64,000 bases of DNA from Brienomyrus brachyistius. Taxonomy: Eukaryota; Chordata; Actinopteri; Osteoglossiformes; Mormyridae. The notes under the pieces were generated by a model. It was not told where the DNA came from. It worked only from the letters and a program-made list of their open reading frames with translations, and did no database searches. Position numbers and translations under genes: made by a program. Each line of letters starts with the position of its first letter. Positions within the stretch are counted from its first letter, which is position 1. The stretch spans positions 5,163,832 to 5,227,831 of the forward strand of contig NC_064538.1 in the NCBI RefSeq assembly GCF_023856365.1, read 5' to 3'. This document shows, piece by piece, positions 20,154 through 33,400 of this stretch.

Positions 20154-20167
20154 CCAGCAGGTGGTAT
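20154..20167 (+). promoter_or_regulatory. CTCF-like motif between the two genes
   Basis: CCAGCAGGTGGTAT fits the CTCF core (CCASYAGRKGGCRS) with a T in place of the C near the end and a mismatch at the last base. It is a motif match only. Confidence 0.35.
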
Positions 20168-21889
20168 GTAAACGCATGAGTTCTCTCACATTTTTTTAGA
20201 TGTCTGTCTTGAATTTTTTTAAGGTTTTACAATACTAAATTCTTAACGCATACGAATGCATGTGGAAAATATGCTAAACCTAGATTCATGGTTGTATAGC
20301 TTCTGCTCTATTTTGCGATTTCTTATTGGTCAAAGAAAGACACTCGTTTCTGGATTTATGTGTAGTGTAAACCGAAGTCAAATTCCTAACTTATAGGAAT
20401 ATATAACTTGAAAATGCATTTGGCCAATACTTGACAAAAAATAGTCTTTATTGTATGAACAATATTAGGTAGGTAATTTAAAGATTAGAAAGTGGAACAT
20501 TCCCCTGTCAAATTAAGTTGTATATTGCCAGGCTAGTACTATAATGAGTAATTGTCTAAAATATGTGAAACAGTCATTTAACGGTTATGAAATGTATGAT
20601 ATGGGTGGAGGTCCTAACTTGTTTGGGGTTAGGGGGTTACACTGCTTTCATACAATATGCACCCAAAGAAAAACAGGATGTGGAAGTTAAGAAAACGAAA
20701 AAAAAAATCGTTAAAGGGCTGGGCCATTATCTCCGAGACGCGAGGACGCGAAAACGAAAAGAAAAAAAATGACATGTTGATATCTTTCATCTTCGAGAGA
20801 GCCGTAGAAGGTCCTGACTGCAAATTTCGCTGCTTTTAAATGGGATTCGGAACTACGGCCTCTTCGCGTTTAGTGTTCAGTGCCTGATTCAGTCCACCTA
20901 AAAAAGGCCACATTAATTTATTTATTGAAATAATACAAACTGTTTCGCAACTCCAGTTAGCTGGCTGCTTGCAGCGGTAGACATCTGACAGGTGAATTTT
21001 AAGTTGCAATGTGTTTCACGAATCGCGTTCACACAAAACAAAGCAATTCCAGTCCAGCAGAGGTCACTGAAGAGCTGGGAGGGGGGCACCCCCCCAGCTG
21101 TCACAACTAATTTTGAAAGGGAGCTAACTTTTTTGCACCTGCCAGACATTTTGTCACACCATTTACGTTTTATATCCCTTTTTGCATTTGTGTAATTAAA
21201 ACTCCTAACATATTTATATGTTTTTATGGTTAACAATAATTACAATTCTTTGCTTTGTGCCTTATTTTCGCGTTAGCCGAATACTGGACGTAACGGTTCC
21301 TAATTCAGTTTTAAAAAAGTACAGTTTCAAGTAAAGTAGTAGGTTTTCTTATTTTTGCAAGTTAAGCCATTTGTAAAAAAGAATAATAAATGCAACTATA
21401 AAAGATCATTTCAAAACAATTAAAACACATGATAATATTTAAATGCATGTTATATTTACTATGCGTCCCTGAATACCCGGTTCCTATTTTGCTCACAATC
21501 ACAATCTAAAAACATTCAGTGCGTATTATTTTTCTTGAACACCTTCGAACACACACCCCTGATAACGGAGATGCAGGGGTTGTCGCACAATGCTCATATT
21601 TCGAAATAACGTAAAATAAGTATTTTTTTTAATTAAAAGATCCTCATTTCAATAAGTGTGTTATCATAATAAAGATACTATGCTCGTATGATGCTATATT
21701 TAAACGTTACAACTAATGCATATAAAATCACGCTCTGTCGAGGTTAATAACACTTCTCATTTTAAATAACCTTGCGGCAAATGATTCTAAACACTGCCCG
21801 ATGAAAGACAATAAACGAACATATGACCAATACATTTGAGATAAATAAATATAACGTGCAATATTGAAATAGGTTGCATAACTTTCTCT

Positions 21890-22495
21890 GGAACGGCGCA
21901 ACGCATAAGTATTTGAGGCGGTGTCTTGCAGATGATCCCTCCGCTACTGTATGTCTCTGAGCCGAGAGACTCTGGTGTTCACCATTGAGTCCGCGCGCCG
22001 AGAGTGGCAACTTTAAAGTGAGCCGCTCCTTCTCTGACTGTCCGTTTCAGCAGCAAAGCTTTCGATACTTTGGCCGTTTCTTTAAAAATAACACTGCGGA
22101 TATTCATCCCTTTAAAGACTCGCAGTTTTTTTTAGCTTGTGAAAAACAGCCAAATTTGCGAAAAACAAAGTTAGGCGTTCAGCCTGAAAAACATAAGCTC
22201 TCGCCAGCCGGCGGCTACTTGTTTTCGCTTATTATGAATACATGCTTTGATAAAACAGCAAAGAGGTGAACCGAGGAACTACTTTTTGCTTTTCTGTTTG
22301 TTTCTCCTAATACTTAAGGAAAGTTTTTTTTTTCAGTATCTTAAGATCCGCGCATCCCTTTTCCTGCTGTTTGAAGATGCGGTGATGTAACTAGCGGAAT
22401 GGATTAAAAACGCGCATCCTAGGATTTAGTAGAAGTGTGAGAGTTTCTCTAGTTGCTGGCTGTGTTTTTAAGTAAAAGAGGCAGTCGAGTTAAAG
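21890..22495 (+). promoter_or_regulatory. prex1: prex1 promoter-proximal region and 5' leader
   Basis: CpG is raised relative to the flanks. A T-run followed by CAG at 22324-22336 looks like a 3' splice site, so the ATG exon might be preceded by a non-coding exon. An in-frame TAA at 22469-22471 closes the main frame 27 nt upstream of the ATG, supporting the chosen start. The transcription start site cannot be fixed. Confidence 0.5.
22377..22407 (+). promoter_or_regulatory. prex1: Cluster of three minimal upstream ORFs
   Basis: ATG-CGG-TGA at 22377-22385 overlaps an ATG-TAA start-stop at 22385-22390. ATG-GAT-TAA follows at 22399-22407. Their -3 bases are A, G and G. No other ATG lies between these and the main start. 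They are relevant only if the leader includes this stretch, which is likely because it is 90-120 nt upstream of the start codon. Confidence 0.5.
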
Positions 22496-22636
22496 ATGGA
22501 CGAAGAAGGGCAGCTGGAAAACGGGGTTCAGACCACCAAAGATTGCGATCGGCAGCTCCGTTTGAGACTTTGTGTTTTAAATGAGATCCTGAACACGGAG
22601 AGGGATTACGTGGGAACACTGCTCTTCATCCAGTCG
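22496..22636 (+). CDS. prex1: prex1 coding exon 1
   Basis: Encodes residues 1-47: an acidic 16-residue leader, then [20 protein letters not shown], the first conserved helix of the DH domain, which carries the Glu that contacts the Rac switch region in this fold. It ends in phase 0 at TCG|GTAAGT. Confidence 0.96.
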
Positions 22637-24390
22637 GTAAGTGTTTGCTGATATGTATGCATAGCGCATTGTAAAATATACAGCACTTGCACGCACTGCT
22701 AAACCAGCTCTGTTTCTGTCAAAGACCAGCTTTGCATTTTTTTAATCTTCAGGCAAGATAATTAAAATATCGTATTGTTGTCAGAATGGTATTGGCAGTC
22801 ACGTTCCTGCTTGGCAGTCATATCTACAATGAATGTGCAATACTTGTGATCGACGGTGCAGTTTAGTTGTGCATAATTTAAATATGTTTAATCTCAGTCT
22901 CCAAAAATAAAACGCCGACAGTTTATTTACTTTACTTAACCATCTGAAATGGGTGTCCCAATGGCCTCACATGGGACTGGGATTTTCTCACCTTATATGC
23001 ATAAACGAAGTCATGGGACCTGATGCATTAACCATGTGTACGAACAAGCAAAGTTTTGTCTCATCAAAATTATTATAGGCCTATCTGATGTTGTCTTCGT
23101 AAAGCATGTGTGTCATCAAGTATATTAATGCTCTCCTGAACACGCCGAGGTGCCTTACTCTCAGTGATAGGGAATCTGATTGCTTTGCTCAGACTAAACT
23201 GCTTAGTTTGCTTATTAATCGTGTTTGTATTAAATTCCGAACTACGATTTGTAGTCTTGTTTGTGTTCTATCTTGATACGGACCACTGAGTAATTCGTCT
23301 GCCCGCAAGGCGGAGGGCAGGAACTCTGTCGATGCAGAGTTATCTCCAGTGATTAAGTTGTTACATATTAGCCATTTGTTTTATTACCTGTCTCCGTCTC
23401 GTTCCCCCTGTATTGTCTGTGATAATGTCAAGTATAGTTATGGACTGTGCGCAGTTCGTGCCACGGCCCATAGGGAAGCCATATGATCCTTTGACTGGGG
23501 ATTATGTAAATGAATTCGGCGACGTATTCACTGATTGTCTTTTGATGTTGCGAGTCTGTTCACACGAAAGGGGAATCCTTTTAAAGTGTCTCATTACCTT
23601 ACAGTGTGATCGTGGGGCAGATTAAAACTTTCCAGGTTGTTAATTTTTTTCCCATTAGAGAAACTGGCTACTAGGGGCACAAGTGAGTGTAAACAATGAG
23701 CCACGCTTGTGGCTTGTGATCTCGCTGCTTTTTACTGTGTATGATCAGTCTGGGAAGTGACCCTTGCGTGTAGTGCAGAAGACGGGTATTTCACGTACAG
23801 TAAAAAAAAGAAAGAAAGAAAAACAAAATGTACAACTATGTGGGAGAGGGGAGGTAGTCACACTCGGAAGATCATGAAAGAGTCGAGGAAACAGAAAGTG
23901 GTCATTGAACAGAAGTGAGGTTTGTTTGTTTGTATAAAACATAAAAAGTCACCAAAAAATTCCAGTCTGTTGTCACAGCCTATAAACAGATCTCTGAGAG
24001 GTGCATCTGAATCAAGTCCCTCGCAGAGTGAATATCAAGATGCGTAGTGAATTCTCTGTATCATGGAAAAAAACCTCAGCCATCAAAGAAATGAAGCGTA
24101 GATTCATATCAGGACCGGCTTTCGGTCTTTAAATACCCAACCACGCAGAGCTGGAAGGCGTCACAAACGTGCTACGCCGGCATCTTGCCTCCAGACCAAA
24201 CTTTCCTGAGCAGATGTTGGAAATGCATCGTGCAGATGGTCCTGAACACCAGAGTTCTAGGTTCTGGTCTTGCCGGGCCAAGGGGGTCCAGATAGGCAGG
24301 GAATCTGTGGGCTTTGACTCTGCTCTGGTGACATTATGTGGAATCCCTTAATTTAATCCACATTCTCTGCAGGGGATTATGAGGTTGGTG

Positions 24391-24474
<84 letters not shown>

Positions 24475-27431
24475 AAAGAGGGAGGGAGAGGCTGCTCTGA
24501 TCACGCCAGTTATTCTGGGTCCTCCTTGCCTGAGCGTAGGTCACATCGGCTGAGAGAGAATAAGAAACAGACTCTTATTGTTTGACTTTGTTTGCCCTTT
24601 TTCTATTTTAAGCATTACGATGCCGCAATCTGCAGTAATATTTTATAAACAATGTTCTACTCAATACCCTTTGTATCTGGGATGAATTTACTTCCTTGTC
24701 TTAATTGCAGCTTTTCCTAGTAGTTTATTATTTAGCTGTGCATTTCATTTATCTCTCTACCTATTTTTGTTTCTTTGTTTATATTCGGCCGAGCATGTGC
24801 TGCTGTGTCTGTGTCACATCTCAGATGTTACATTCATAAAATGGGTCAGGTGCCCGCCTTGTCCACGTGGCTCTAAGTAGTGCATGCTTTATCATTAAAG
24901 GGCTCATTTGGCGCAGATAAGGCGTCTGGCCCCAAGCTGGAGGGGAGGCCATATGGTTTGGGTAAAGATAGCTGTGTCTGTCCTCACTTCACAGAGGGAG
25001 GGTGAGGGAGGAGGTGACGGGGGGGAAATTGAATCAATCCTCGTTAAATGTGACATCTTTTCTTCGTTAAGGAGCCATCCTGTTGTCTGGGTCACTTCTG
25101 TTGCTCGGCACGGCGGCTCGTCCGCTTGCAGGCCAGATACCGAAAAACCAAATTGATGGATTGTCCCTGTTTGTCTTCTGTCGATTCCGCTTAAGAAATT
25201 TGAAACATTCAACACTTTACTTCATTGGCTGCAAACATGCCAGGAAAGTGGCAGCGGGCTCCGTGATGCTCGCTGTCATGTTCGCTTGCTGCGAACATAT
25301 GCCTGTTCATGAAACACCTTAGTGGTCTTGTGTGTGTTTTGTTCTTGTAGCGAGAAGCCAGAAATGCATTCCAGTTTGGAGGGCATGGTGTGAGAGGAAT
25401 GTCTTTTGCGAGCTTTTGTGACGATAGGTGTGAATAATGACTTCGCCAGCGTGCAATCGGTCAGCTAGGTGGGATTTATGGAAATGTAGGGATCCGGTAA
25501 CCCTGCGGAAAAAAGGGCAGGTGATTCCGCAATCCTGATAACAGCTTCAGTGTTCCAGGACAATCGGTGTGGAAATTAATGTCACCTTAAAGCTAATTTG
25601 TTCACGCTAATTTTTCCACTGATTTCACTGAGTGAATTTGTGCTCTTCATCGGTGCTCCCCCATATCGGGTCACTGTTTGTCCTGAACATTCGTGTAACC
25701 GGCCATAAAACATATCACCGCGGAATGAACCTTCTGCCCACGGGGGGGGGGTTTAACGAGATGCTGGAGAACTGCAAACATCTGGATACGTCCCTTGCAC
25801 CCCCTGAAATGGCATAATTGCCACCTGTCGTTGATGAAGCTCTGCCACCGTGTCATTACCCTGTGAGTAACGAGCGAGTACTCCAGGTCTCCACTCTGAT
25901 TTTCTTGGGTGGTGGTGGCTTCGAGCTACTTCTCTCACCGCAGTGAAATTATAGTTTCTTCCCATTTTCGCCCATGCACGTGACAGCCCAGTCATGTGAC
26001 GCGTTGCTCTGTTGCCGCAAGCCTTACTGCGCGGTCTCCCTCCATAAGATGCTGAGTAGCAGAGTAGCGATGTGTCTTCAGAGCTTGTTTTTCCAGACCA
26101 TGCTTGCTGATTGTCCTCTCGTGAGTTGGCTGCCGCTTTGCCGCCACAGCTGTGTGCGTGAAAGGCGTCTCATGTTCTCCTTGGTGCTCTGCTGGGCTGG
26201 CTGGGCTTCCAGCCTCCATTTATTGCTGCCGCATCATCTGAAAACCTCACATTCCTGCTTTAGTGCCTTCATTGGATCATGGCTGCGCTACAGCCTTCCT
26301 TCTGTTACTTTAACCTCTTCAGGGATTTTTTATTTTTTTTTGCATTTGGTGGTGGAGCTTACCGCGGTTTGACCTCCAACCCTCTGGCTAAACGAACCGG
26401 GACGGTCATGAATGCTTGGGTTAATTGGGGGGGGGGGGGGACTGTTGGAAGAGCATCCTGTCCCACCTATCTGCAAGGAAAACAGGTGTATTCTTGTTTG
26501 GGTCGTGCTGAGGGAAGTGGATAATTTAGACCAATGTCTCAATCAGGAGATATTGGACTGAATGATCAAGAACAGCCTAGTATAATGCTGGATTTTCTAA
26601 CCTAGGTTTACTTCCACAAATATTTGTCTGTTTTGCAGGCATAAGTGTTTTGTTATTCTTTATGGTATTTCAGGGATATATCAGCCTAAAACAATCATCG
26701 AAAGCTTGTAATAGTTTGAATAAATTTTCCCTACTGATGTGTATGGAAGACTGTCACTTGTGGTTCAGGAAACGGGTCAGTTTTTAGGTGAATTTAGCGC
26801 CGTACCACAGCGTACAGGTGGATCTCCTGTTCATGTGTTCAGCACAATGGGAGATGAGAGGCAGAGTGCATGGTCAGCAGTCTGTTTGTTTCTTGAGCTT
26901 CCTGGTGTCAATGACTCATGGTGCTGAAGTTGGACGTACATGGGTATGGAGAAGAGGCCGAGCAGTTCATCTTGCAGGACTTTGTGGCGTGTCACATGTA
27001 GGATGGAACTCCATCTTGGATAAGAGCGGCCTTTGTTGAAATGGAGTTTCTCGTCATGACCTTAATTTGGCCCCAGTAATTTTAAATGGAATTCTTCTTG
27101 GAAATGAGACAGTCAAACTCCCTCATCCTCTACATGGTTTGCAGTGGCTTGACTTTGCTGATGAAAATATGACATTTGAGGAGTTGTGGTAGAAGTAATG
27201 ATGGAGGATAATTTAAAAGTATTACTTAAGCTAATTCAGCTGGTATGTAACTCCAAAAAGTCTCTTAACTGATATATGTAATTGCATTGAATTGAGGGGA
27301 CCACTCATAGTAGCACCAGGCTGACTATCCGATTTTCTGTGTGTCCATCTCCTAACCCAGCGTTCATGACTTTTGATTAAATGATCTTGATGCCCTGCAC
27401 CACCATGCGTTAAAGCAGATGCCTAGTAAAG

Positions 27432-27471
<40 letters not shown>

Positions 27472-30400
27472 CGAAGTTCACTATATTTGTCGTTTCGTTT
27501 TCGTATTAGGGTCGAGAATGAATGAAATGTAATGTCACTTGTATATGTTTAAGGGAACTCTCGAGCAGGATGATTGTGAAACTGTCGATGTCCGCAAGCC
27601 AGCTGGTGCTGGTGGAAGGGGAAGTGTGGATTGCAGCCTGTTACCCCGAAGGGCCCTTTTCTTCACCGTTGGCTCCATGTGTGTCATTGTGAGCCTGTCA
27701 GTGCTTGACATGCCACACGGTTTCATCATCCGTAACTGGATGTTGATTCTTCTGCCCGCCTTGATGTGTGAGCTCGGGGAGGCTGTTGATTAGCTGCGAT
27801 GGAGTTTGAATGAAGTAGCAGCAGAGGCTTAGGGTCCTCTGTTCAATCAGGGCTTCTCCCATCAGCCATTGCAGTCGGGGGATCCTGCAATGACTCTTGA
27901 GGGGGAAAAATGGTTTAGGAATCCACATATGACTGCATTGGAGGTTATCATTCCTCACTGTTTGAGATTACAGTCTGGTTTTGTTTATTTTATAAGTGGA
28001 TATTCCCCTGCCTAATCTCAACACCTTTCCTGTGTAACTGTTAAAATTTGACTGTATTTGAAGCCTTTGATGAGCTGTGGACATGCCTCACATAACTGCC
28101 TGGAAATTAGTCTGTTTTGAATATGGTAATTGTCTCTCTGGCACGGTAATGTGGATTCTATTGAATGACAACCTGACAGATATGGTTATTGGAGCTAAAG
28201 TTGTTTTTTTTTATGTAGAAATGGGTTATTGAGGAATCCTCTTATTCCCACAACTTTCATCCCACCCATGAAAGACTTAACAATATCAGATGTTCTGTGG
28301 GGTCCTTCCAGTTGACCTGTGCTGTGGCAAGATCACTTTATTTTACGCATGGGGTGGGGCCTCAAACTCAACACATAGGGTAAAAAGCTGCCTTTTAAAT
28401 TATTATTATTATTTATTTAGTTCCAGCTAATCTCTGTATGAGTCAGCCTGATGACTGTAACAAAATTGTATGTTTGCTTATTTCAAAATCTGGCTCTTCC
28501 CTGCTCTGCTCAAAAGCAGTGTGGAGTATCTGCATGGTTCTCTGGATAAATATCTTATGGGAGGAAACGGTGGGTGGATTCATAGAGGGTGTGTAACGAA
28601 GTCTTGGGTGAAGGCGCAGAGTGTCACATAAGCTGAAGTCGAGATGCATTTCGCAGCAGCGGGAAACATCTGGCATAATGTGGCCTGTTGTTCATGGGTG
28701 CCTGCTATGGGGCGATGTCAGTTGTTATGCGGGAATGCAGATGCACAAAAAGCAGGCTTTACCCCATAGGTTGTGTTTAAGCTGTGACCCTGCCGAGGTG
28801 GGGTGGATGACTGGAATGGGATGTGGCAGGTCGCTGTGGGACCATTGGGAAAGGGCCAGTAAGTAGCTGCAATGAACATTTGCAGTAATTGTTTCTTTTT
28901 ATAGACATGGGTTTCTTGCATGTGTAATTAGTGTGAGTCTGTCACTACTTTCAGTTGATAGACCAACATGACCAATCAGTCAGATTGAAGAAGGACTGAC
29001 AGACATCCTAACTGGGTCTATTGAAGTGCTTCAATGTTTCCCATCACCAAATCTTACCTATAAATGTCGTTCTAGTAAGTGGCTCACTGCAAGGCTTCCC
29101 CAGTACCTTCTCTGGTTTTTTTGGTGGCATTAGGTGCATAGAGCTGTTGCTGGTCCTCTAGGTAAACGGCTACGATTTCAGGCATGAAACAGACCTGACA
29201 CAAAAGTATAAGTTAGTTTAGGGAGAGTCCATATGGAGTCAATTGAACATAGCTTCCTTATGAAAACTTGACTCCAATGCAGGCAGCTGGATTGGTGTAA
29301 TTTATTGCCTGTGGGGAAAAAAAAATAATAAATATAATTACGTCAGCCAACGACATAGACATAGTAAAGAGCTTGGAAGGGCTCGTAGTTCAAGGTATGT
29401 AGTCCTGAGAAACAACCAGTGTGGTTGTTGGTTACTGCCAAACTTTCTTTTTAGCATTTACTGAAAATGTGGCCATCATGTTGGTCTGTGGAAGTGGAGA
29501 TGGAACGTCAGTGTCCAGCCGCGGCCTGCAACTCCGGCCACCATCCTGCGACACTCACTGTGTTCCGGAGGCAGCAGGCAGCATTGAAGCCAAGGCTCTC
29601 CCTGCTCTGCTATGCCATGGGAGCCGGGGGGGGGGGGGGGGGAGCAAGATTCTCACAGAGGATTATGAACGCCCCGCTGGTCGAGCGCCGTTGTCTAACA
29701 TCTTATTCGACGATCTGGAAAAGACCGTCTGCGTTTTAACGTAGTTAACGTAGCGTCTGATGGAAAGAGCTTATCAGTGGGTTTTGGTTGTTGACTTATT
29801 TTATGATGTAATATATTGAGAAGATGAACTGCGGGGAAACCAGCTTATGCTACAGTCTAACATCACTGCTTTTATTCTTCCATACATAGAGATGAAAAAC
29901 AGTTCTACTTCCTGAATTGCATATTTGTGCATTTTTACACATTCTGAGCACAATGTAATGGAATATTTTTTCCCTAGATTTACAGGTTACATGAGGTTAT
30001 TCTCTCTTTGTTTTTAAATACATTTATCACTGTATCTCTGTAATTTCTGCACGGATCCATGAATTCATTGTCATATAGTGGTCGTGATGATAATGTTCCA
30101 TAATTTTATCACCAGAAAACTTTGATGCATTGTGGTTGTTCGGGATTAACTTCGTCCTGTTTCATGATAAACATCCATGGATTTGTTGTGCCTATAATTG
30201 AAAGGCTAATCTATGCCACTGAAAGCAAAGCTGGATTTGATTTCTTTTCAGTGGAGCTGTAGATTAACCCTTCTATAAATCCTCGGTTTTATGACAGAGC
30301 TGATCTCTTCTGTCAGGATCCATGATATGTCTGTCTGGTTTTAGTGTTCTGAAGATGACATGTTCTGTATATTCTCAAGCTCCTCTAGACTTCTCTAAGA

Positions 30401-33400
30401 ATATATGTTAGCCAATGCCCAGCTTCATAAAAAATATAGCTGCTTTTTAAAAAAATATTCCGCCACTGAAAAACATAATATAGTGGTCCACTTGGAGCCT
30501 TGGACCATGGATGTTGATGTCGGCTTAGAATTTTGTCTCAGCTTGAGAGCAGTGCCTGCCTGGGTGTGTTTCCGCACGCTTAGATCTCTGATTATGTTGA
30601 ATCACTTGCCGTCACAGGACTTGCATTGCAATGATAGGAATTCTTTTTAGTGTTTGCGTTTAGATGTGGCAGAAGGTGAGGGATGGTGAGACGATGGCTG
30701 GGTATTTTTTATTTTTTTTTGCACCTTCGAAAGATATGATGGTGCAGAAGTGAAGCGATTGTACCTCACTGCTGGATGGGGTCTGAGTGAAGCATTTGTA
30801 CTCTTACTATATCGCTGCCAGTGGTCCGTGGCCGCTCCCGTCAAACACCGCGGACATCCTTGACTTCACGTGAATTTGAACCAAAGCAAATCTCTGTCAC
30901 TCCATCTCCCTTCGTATCCGTCACATCCGACTGATGAGGAAAAGCTTGTCCGCGATCCTTCATGATGTCTGGCACAGCCTTTGCCCTCTGAGGGATGCAG
31001 TTCTTGATGCTAGGACACCTGGTTGGGATGGAAGTATGCAGGGCCGTGCTGGCCATTTGGCCTCTGCGTGCAGGTTTGATCGGGATTGTATATCGGGTTG
31101 GCACTGAGCGCGGTCCCCCATTGCCTGCTGGGGAGCCAGGCCTCCAAAGCCTCACATTCCTGCAGATCGTTTTATTCCCTGATGACAGATTCACTCATAC
31201 CTGTCAGGCGGGTTATAAGATCACTGAGGAGATGTTATCTGGAGAGCCACGTGCCAGCCTTGGTCACGGCGACAAGGACTCCACTGGGTGCCTTGAGGCT
31301 CATGTCCTACACATGTTTGTGTTTTGGGGCTTGGCGGGGGGACTGGGGGCTGGGCAGGGGTACATAATTATGTGGGGAAAAGTAAGGGGAAACCTCACTT
31401 TAAAAGAAGGCACTTGTAAAAGTGCTAAATATATATAAACTAGGCTGCAATCATGCATTAAATGATTACAAAGTCAGTCTTGTAAAGAGCTGAGCACTTA
31501 ACCAATGGGAGATTGAATGCCCCCCACCCCACCAGCAGCTGGGAGTGTCGTTTTACTAAATCATTCCAACTCGGCCCATGAAAATGTTTAAACTTGCCTG
31601 TAATGGAACGAAAAAAAAAGATAAACAAAAACGAAAGAGATGCCACAGTTTGTAAACCGGAAGACGAAACGAGAGCCCAGGGTTACGGCTCCTTGCATCG
31701 GGATGTTTGAAGGCCCTCGGGATGATTCCTCATGGTGTTTGGCATCTGCTGTGAGATTTGGCCCCTGAAATTTCCGCATTCCGCACTTAGGTGTGAGGTG
31801 AACTTTATTGGGAAGCTGATTGCGCCCTTCCCAGCCCCTCCCCGAGTGTCCCAGCACCGTGGGTAGAGTTTGGGCCTCGTTGTATCCCTCTCAGTAGGCA
31901 GCGTGCTGCCCTCCCTGGCAGAGGCGTGGGTCCCTCATCCTCCCAGCGCCCCCACTCCCCTTCTGTCTGTTCCGGCCCGTGTGAGCTGCTCAGGCACCCA
32001 TGAACCCACCAATCCGGAGAGGAAGTGGGCCGACATTGAAGGAGGACATTGTTATGTCCGGTTCCGTTAACTGGGGGAAGGAGCACTGGCGGGAGCCAGG
32101 GCCAGATAGGTTTCGCACTGTCCAATGAATAAATCCTCTGTCCCCCTCTCCTCCCCTTCCCCCGGGCCGTGGCTGCCAGTCAGGGCTGGGGCTCGCCGGG
32201 CTCCTCAGCATTCATTCTCAGCGTAGTGCCGCTGGGCCTTTGTTCCGCTTCCCTACAAAGGGGGCCCCCCCATTCATCCTCGCACCGCGGAGGCGACGGC
32301 TCCTCCGAAACCCTCGCCGGGCCGCGGAAAAAGCCACCGGGGTCCGGTCCCGCGCAATGGCTCTGCCTGCAGCGATCGGCCAGGCGATTCCCCAATTAGT
32401 GTCTACCGACGCGTTTGCATTTCGCCCGGAGCCAGCGGGGACGGAGCAGAATGAAACGCGGTGGCTCTCGCGCATTAACAGCCCAGTCCGAGGTGCGGGG
32501 CATTGTGGATGGTCCAGGCTGCAAAGGGGCCGTCTGAAGAAAAGTGCTGAATCATCAGAGCCATTGAAAGGATCACACGGGCCTGAATGGGGCAGGAGCT
32601 CCAATTAACTAGCTGCTTCTGCCAGCTGAATACCATAATCTAATTTATAATGAAGAAGAAGAAGAAGAAGGAAAAAAAGTTGAAAAGAACAGCATTTCTT
32701 TTTGGGGTACAGTGGGTGCAATAGTAATTTATTAATTTTGTTTTTAACAATTTAATAAAAAGCCTCTAAGGCTTGCTATTGAAAAGCTGCATTATTCCTC
32801 GTGTTACCACGCCTGCTTCTTTTGCGACCTAGGAAATAATGTTGTGTTTTATGGACGGAATTAGTTTCCTGCACAGTAAGGTCAGATGAGACTTGTTTGA
32901 GTGAAATTAAGCCATTTTTTGTGTTGGAAGTGATGAGGTTTTGTGATTCCCACCAAGGACAGGAATTTTTGTTTTGTCCCTTTAATGTTTGTCTGCTATT
33001 GTCTTTGCGCTAAATGCAAATGACGTATTATCACTGATGACTAATAAAACCGTATCTTTTGCGCGCATCCCGGCTGTCATTTGCGCCTTTTTTTTGCGCC
33101 TTGCATGTTCTAGTCAGGGCTTCAGTGGCGTGAGTGGAATGGACAGGGGCAGCGTTTGCTGCCATTTTGACCTTGTGGGTCAAGATGTACTTCCCTGATA
33201 AATTTCAGCTTTTTGTGTTGTGTGAAGGACGCTTGGGGGGAGGGGGAAGCCATCATTAATATTCATGACCCCCCCTGACACTGGCTTTGAGGAAAAGAAA
33301 GAAGAAGGAGATGAGCTGAAGTGCAGGACGCCCCAGAGAAAATGGAACTCTGAAGTCAGGGGGTTCGTAGGATGGTGAAATGACATCGGACCTGATGACA

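Larger units (their letters stand above)
19946..22495. other. ralgapb-prex1 intergenic region and prex1 leader
   Basis: An AT-rich 2.5 kb interval with no supported gene. It holds a CTCF-like site at 20154-20167 and, toward the right, increasing CpG from about 21890 into the probable prex1 5' leader. No TATA box is evident near a plausible start. Confidence 0.6.

Noticed and set aside
21985..22269. A 94-codon + frame upstream of prex1
   Set aside because: No homology recognised. It would be a uORF only if transcription starts left of 21985, which is not shown.
24379..24585. A Cys/Val repeat protein frame
   Set aside because: It is the translation of the (TG)n microsatellite.
32240..32608. 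A 122-codon + frame in the CpG-dense block
   Set aside because: No known domain and no good splice pair. Listed as part of a possible regulatory block, not as a gene.
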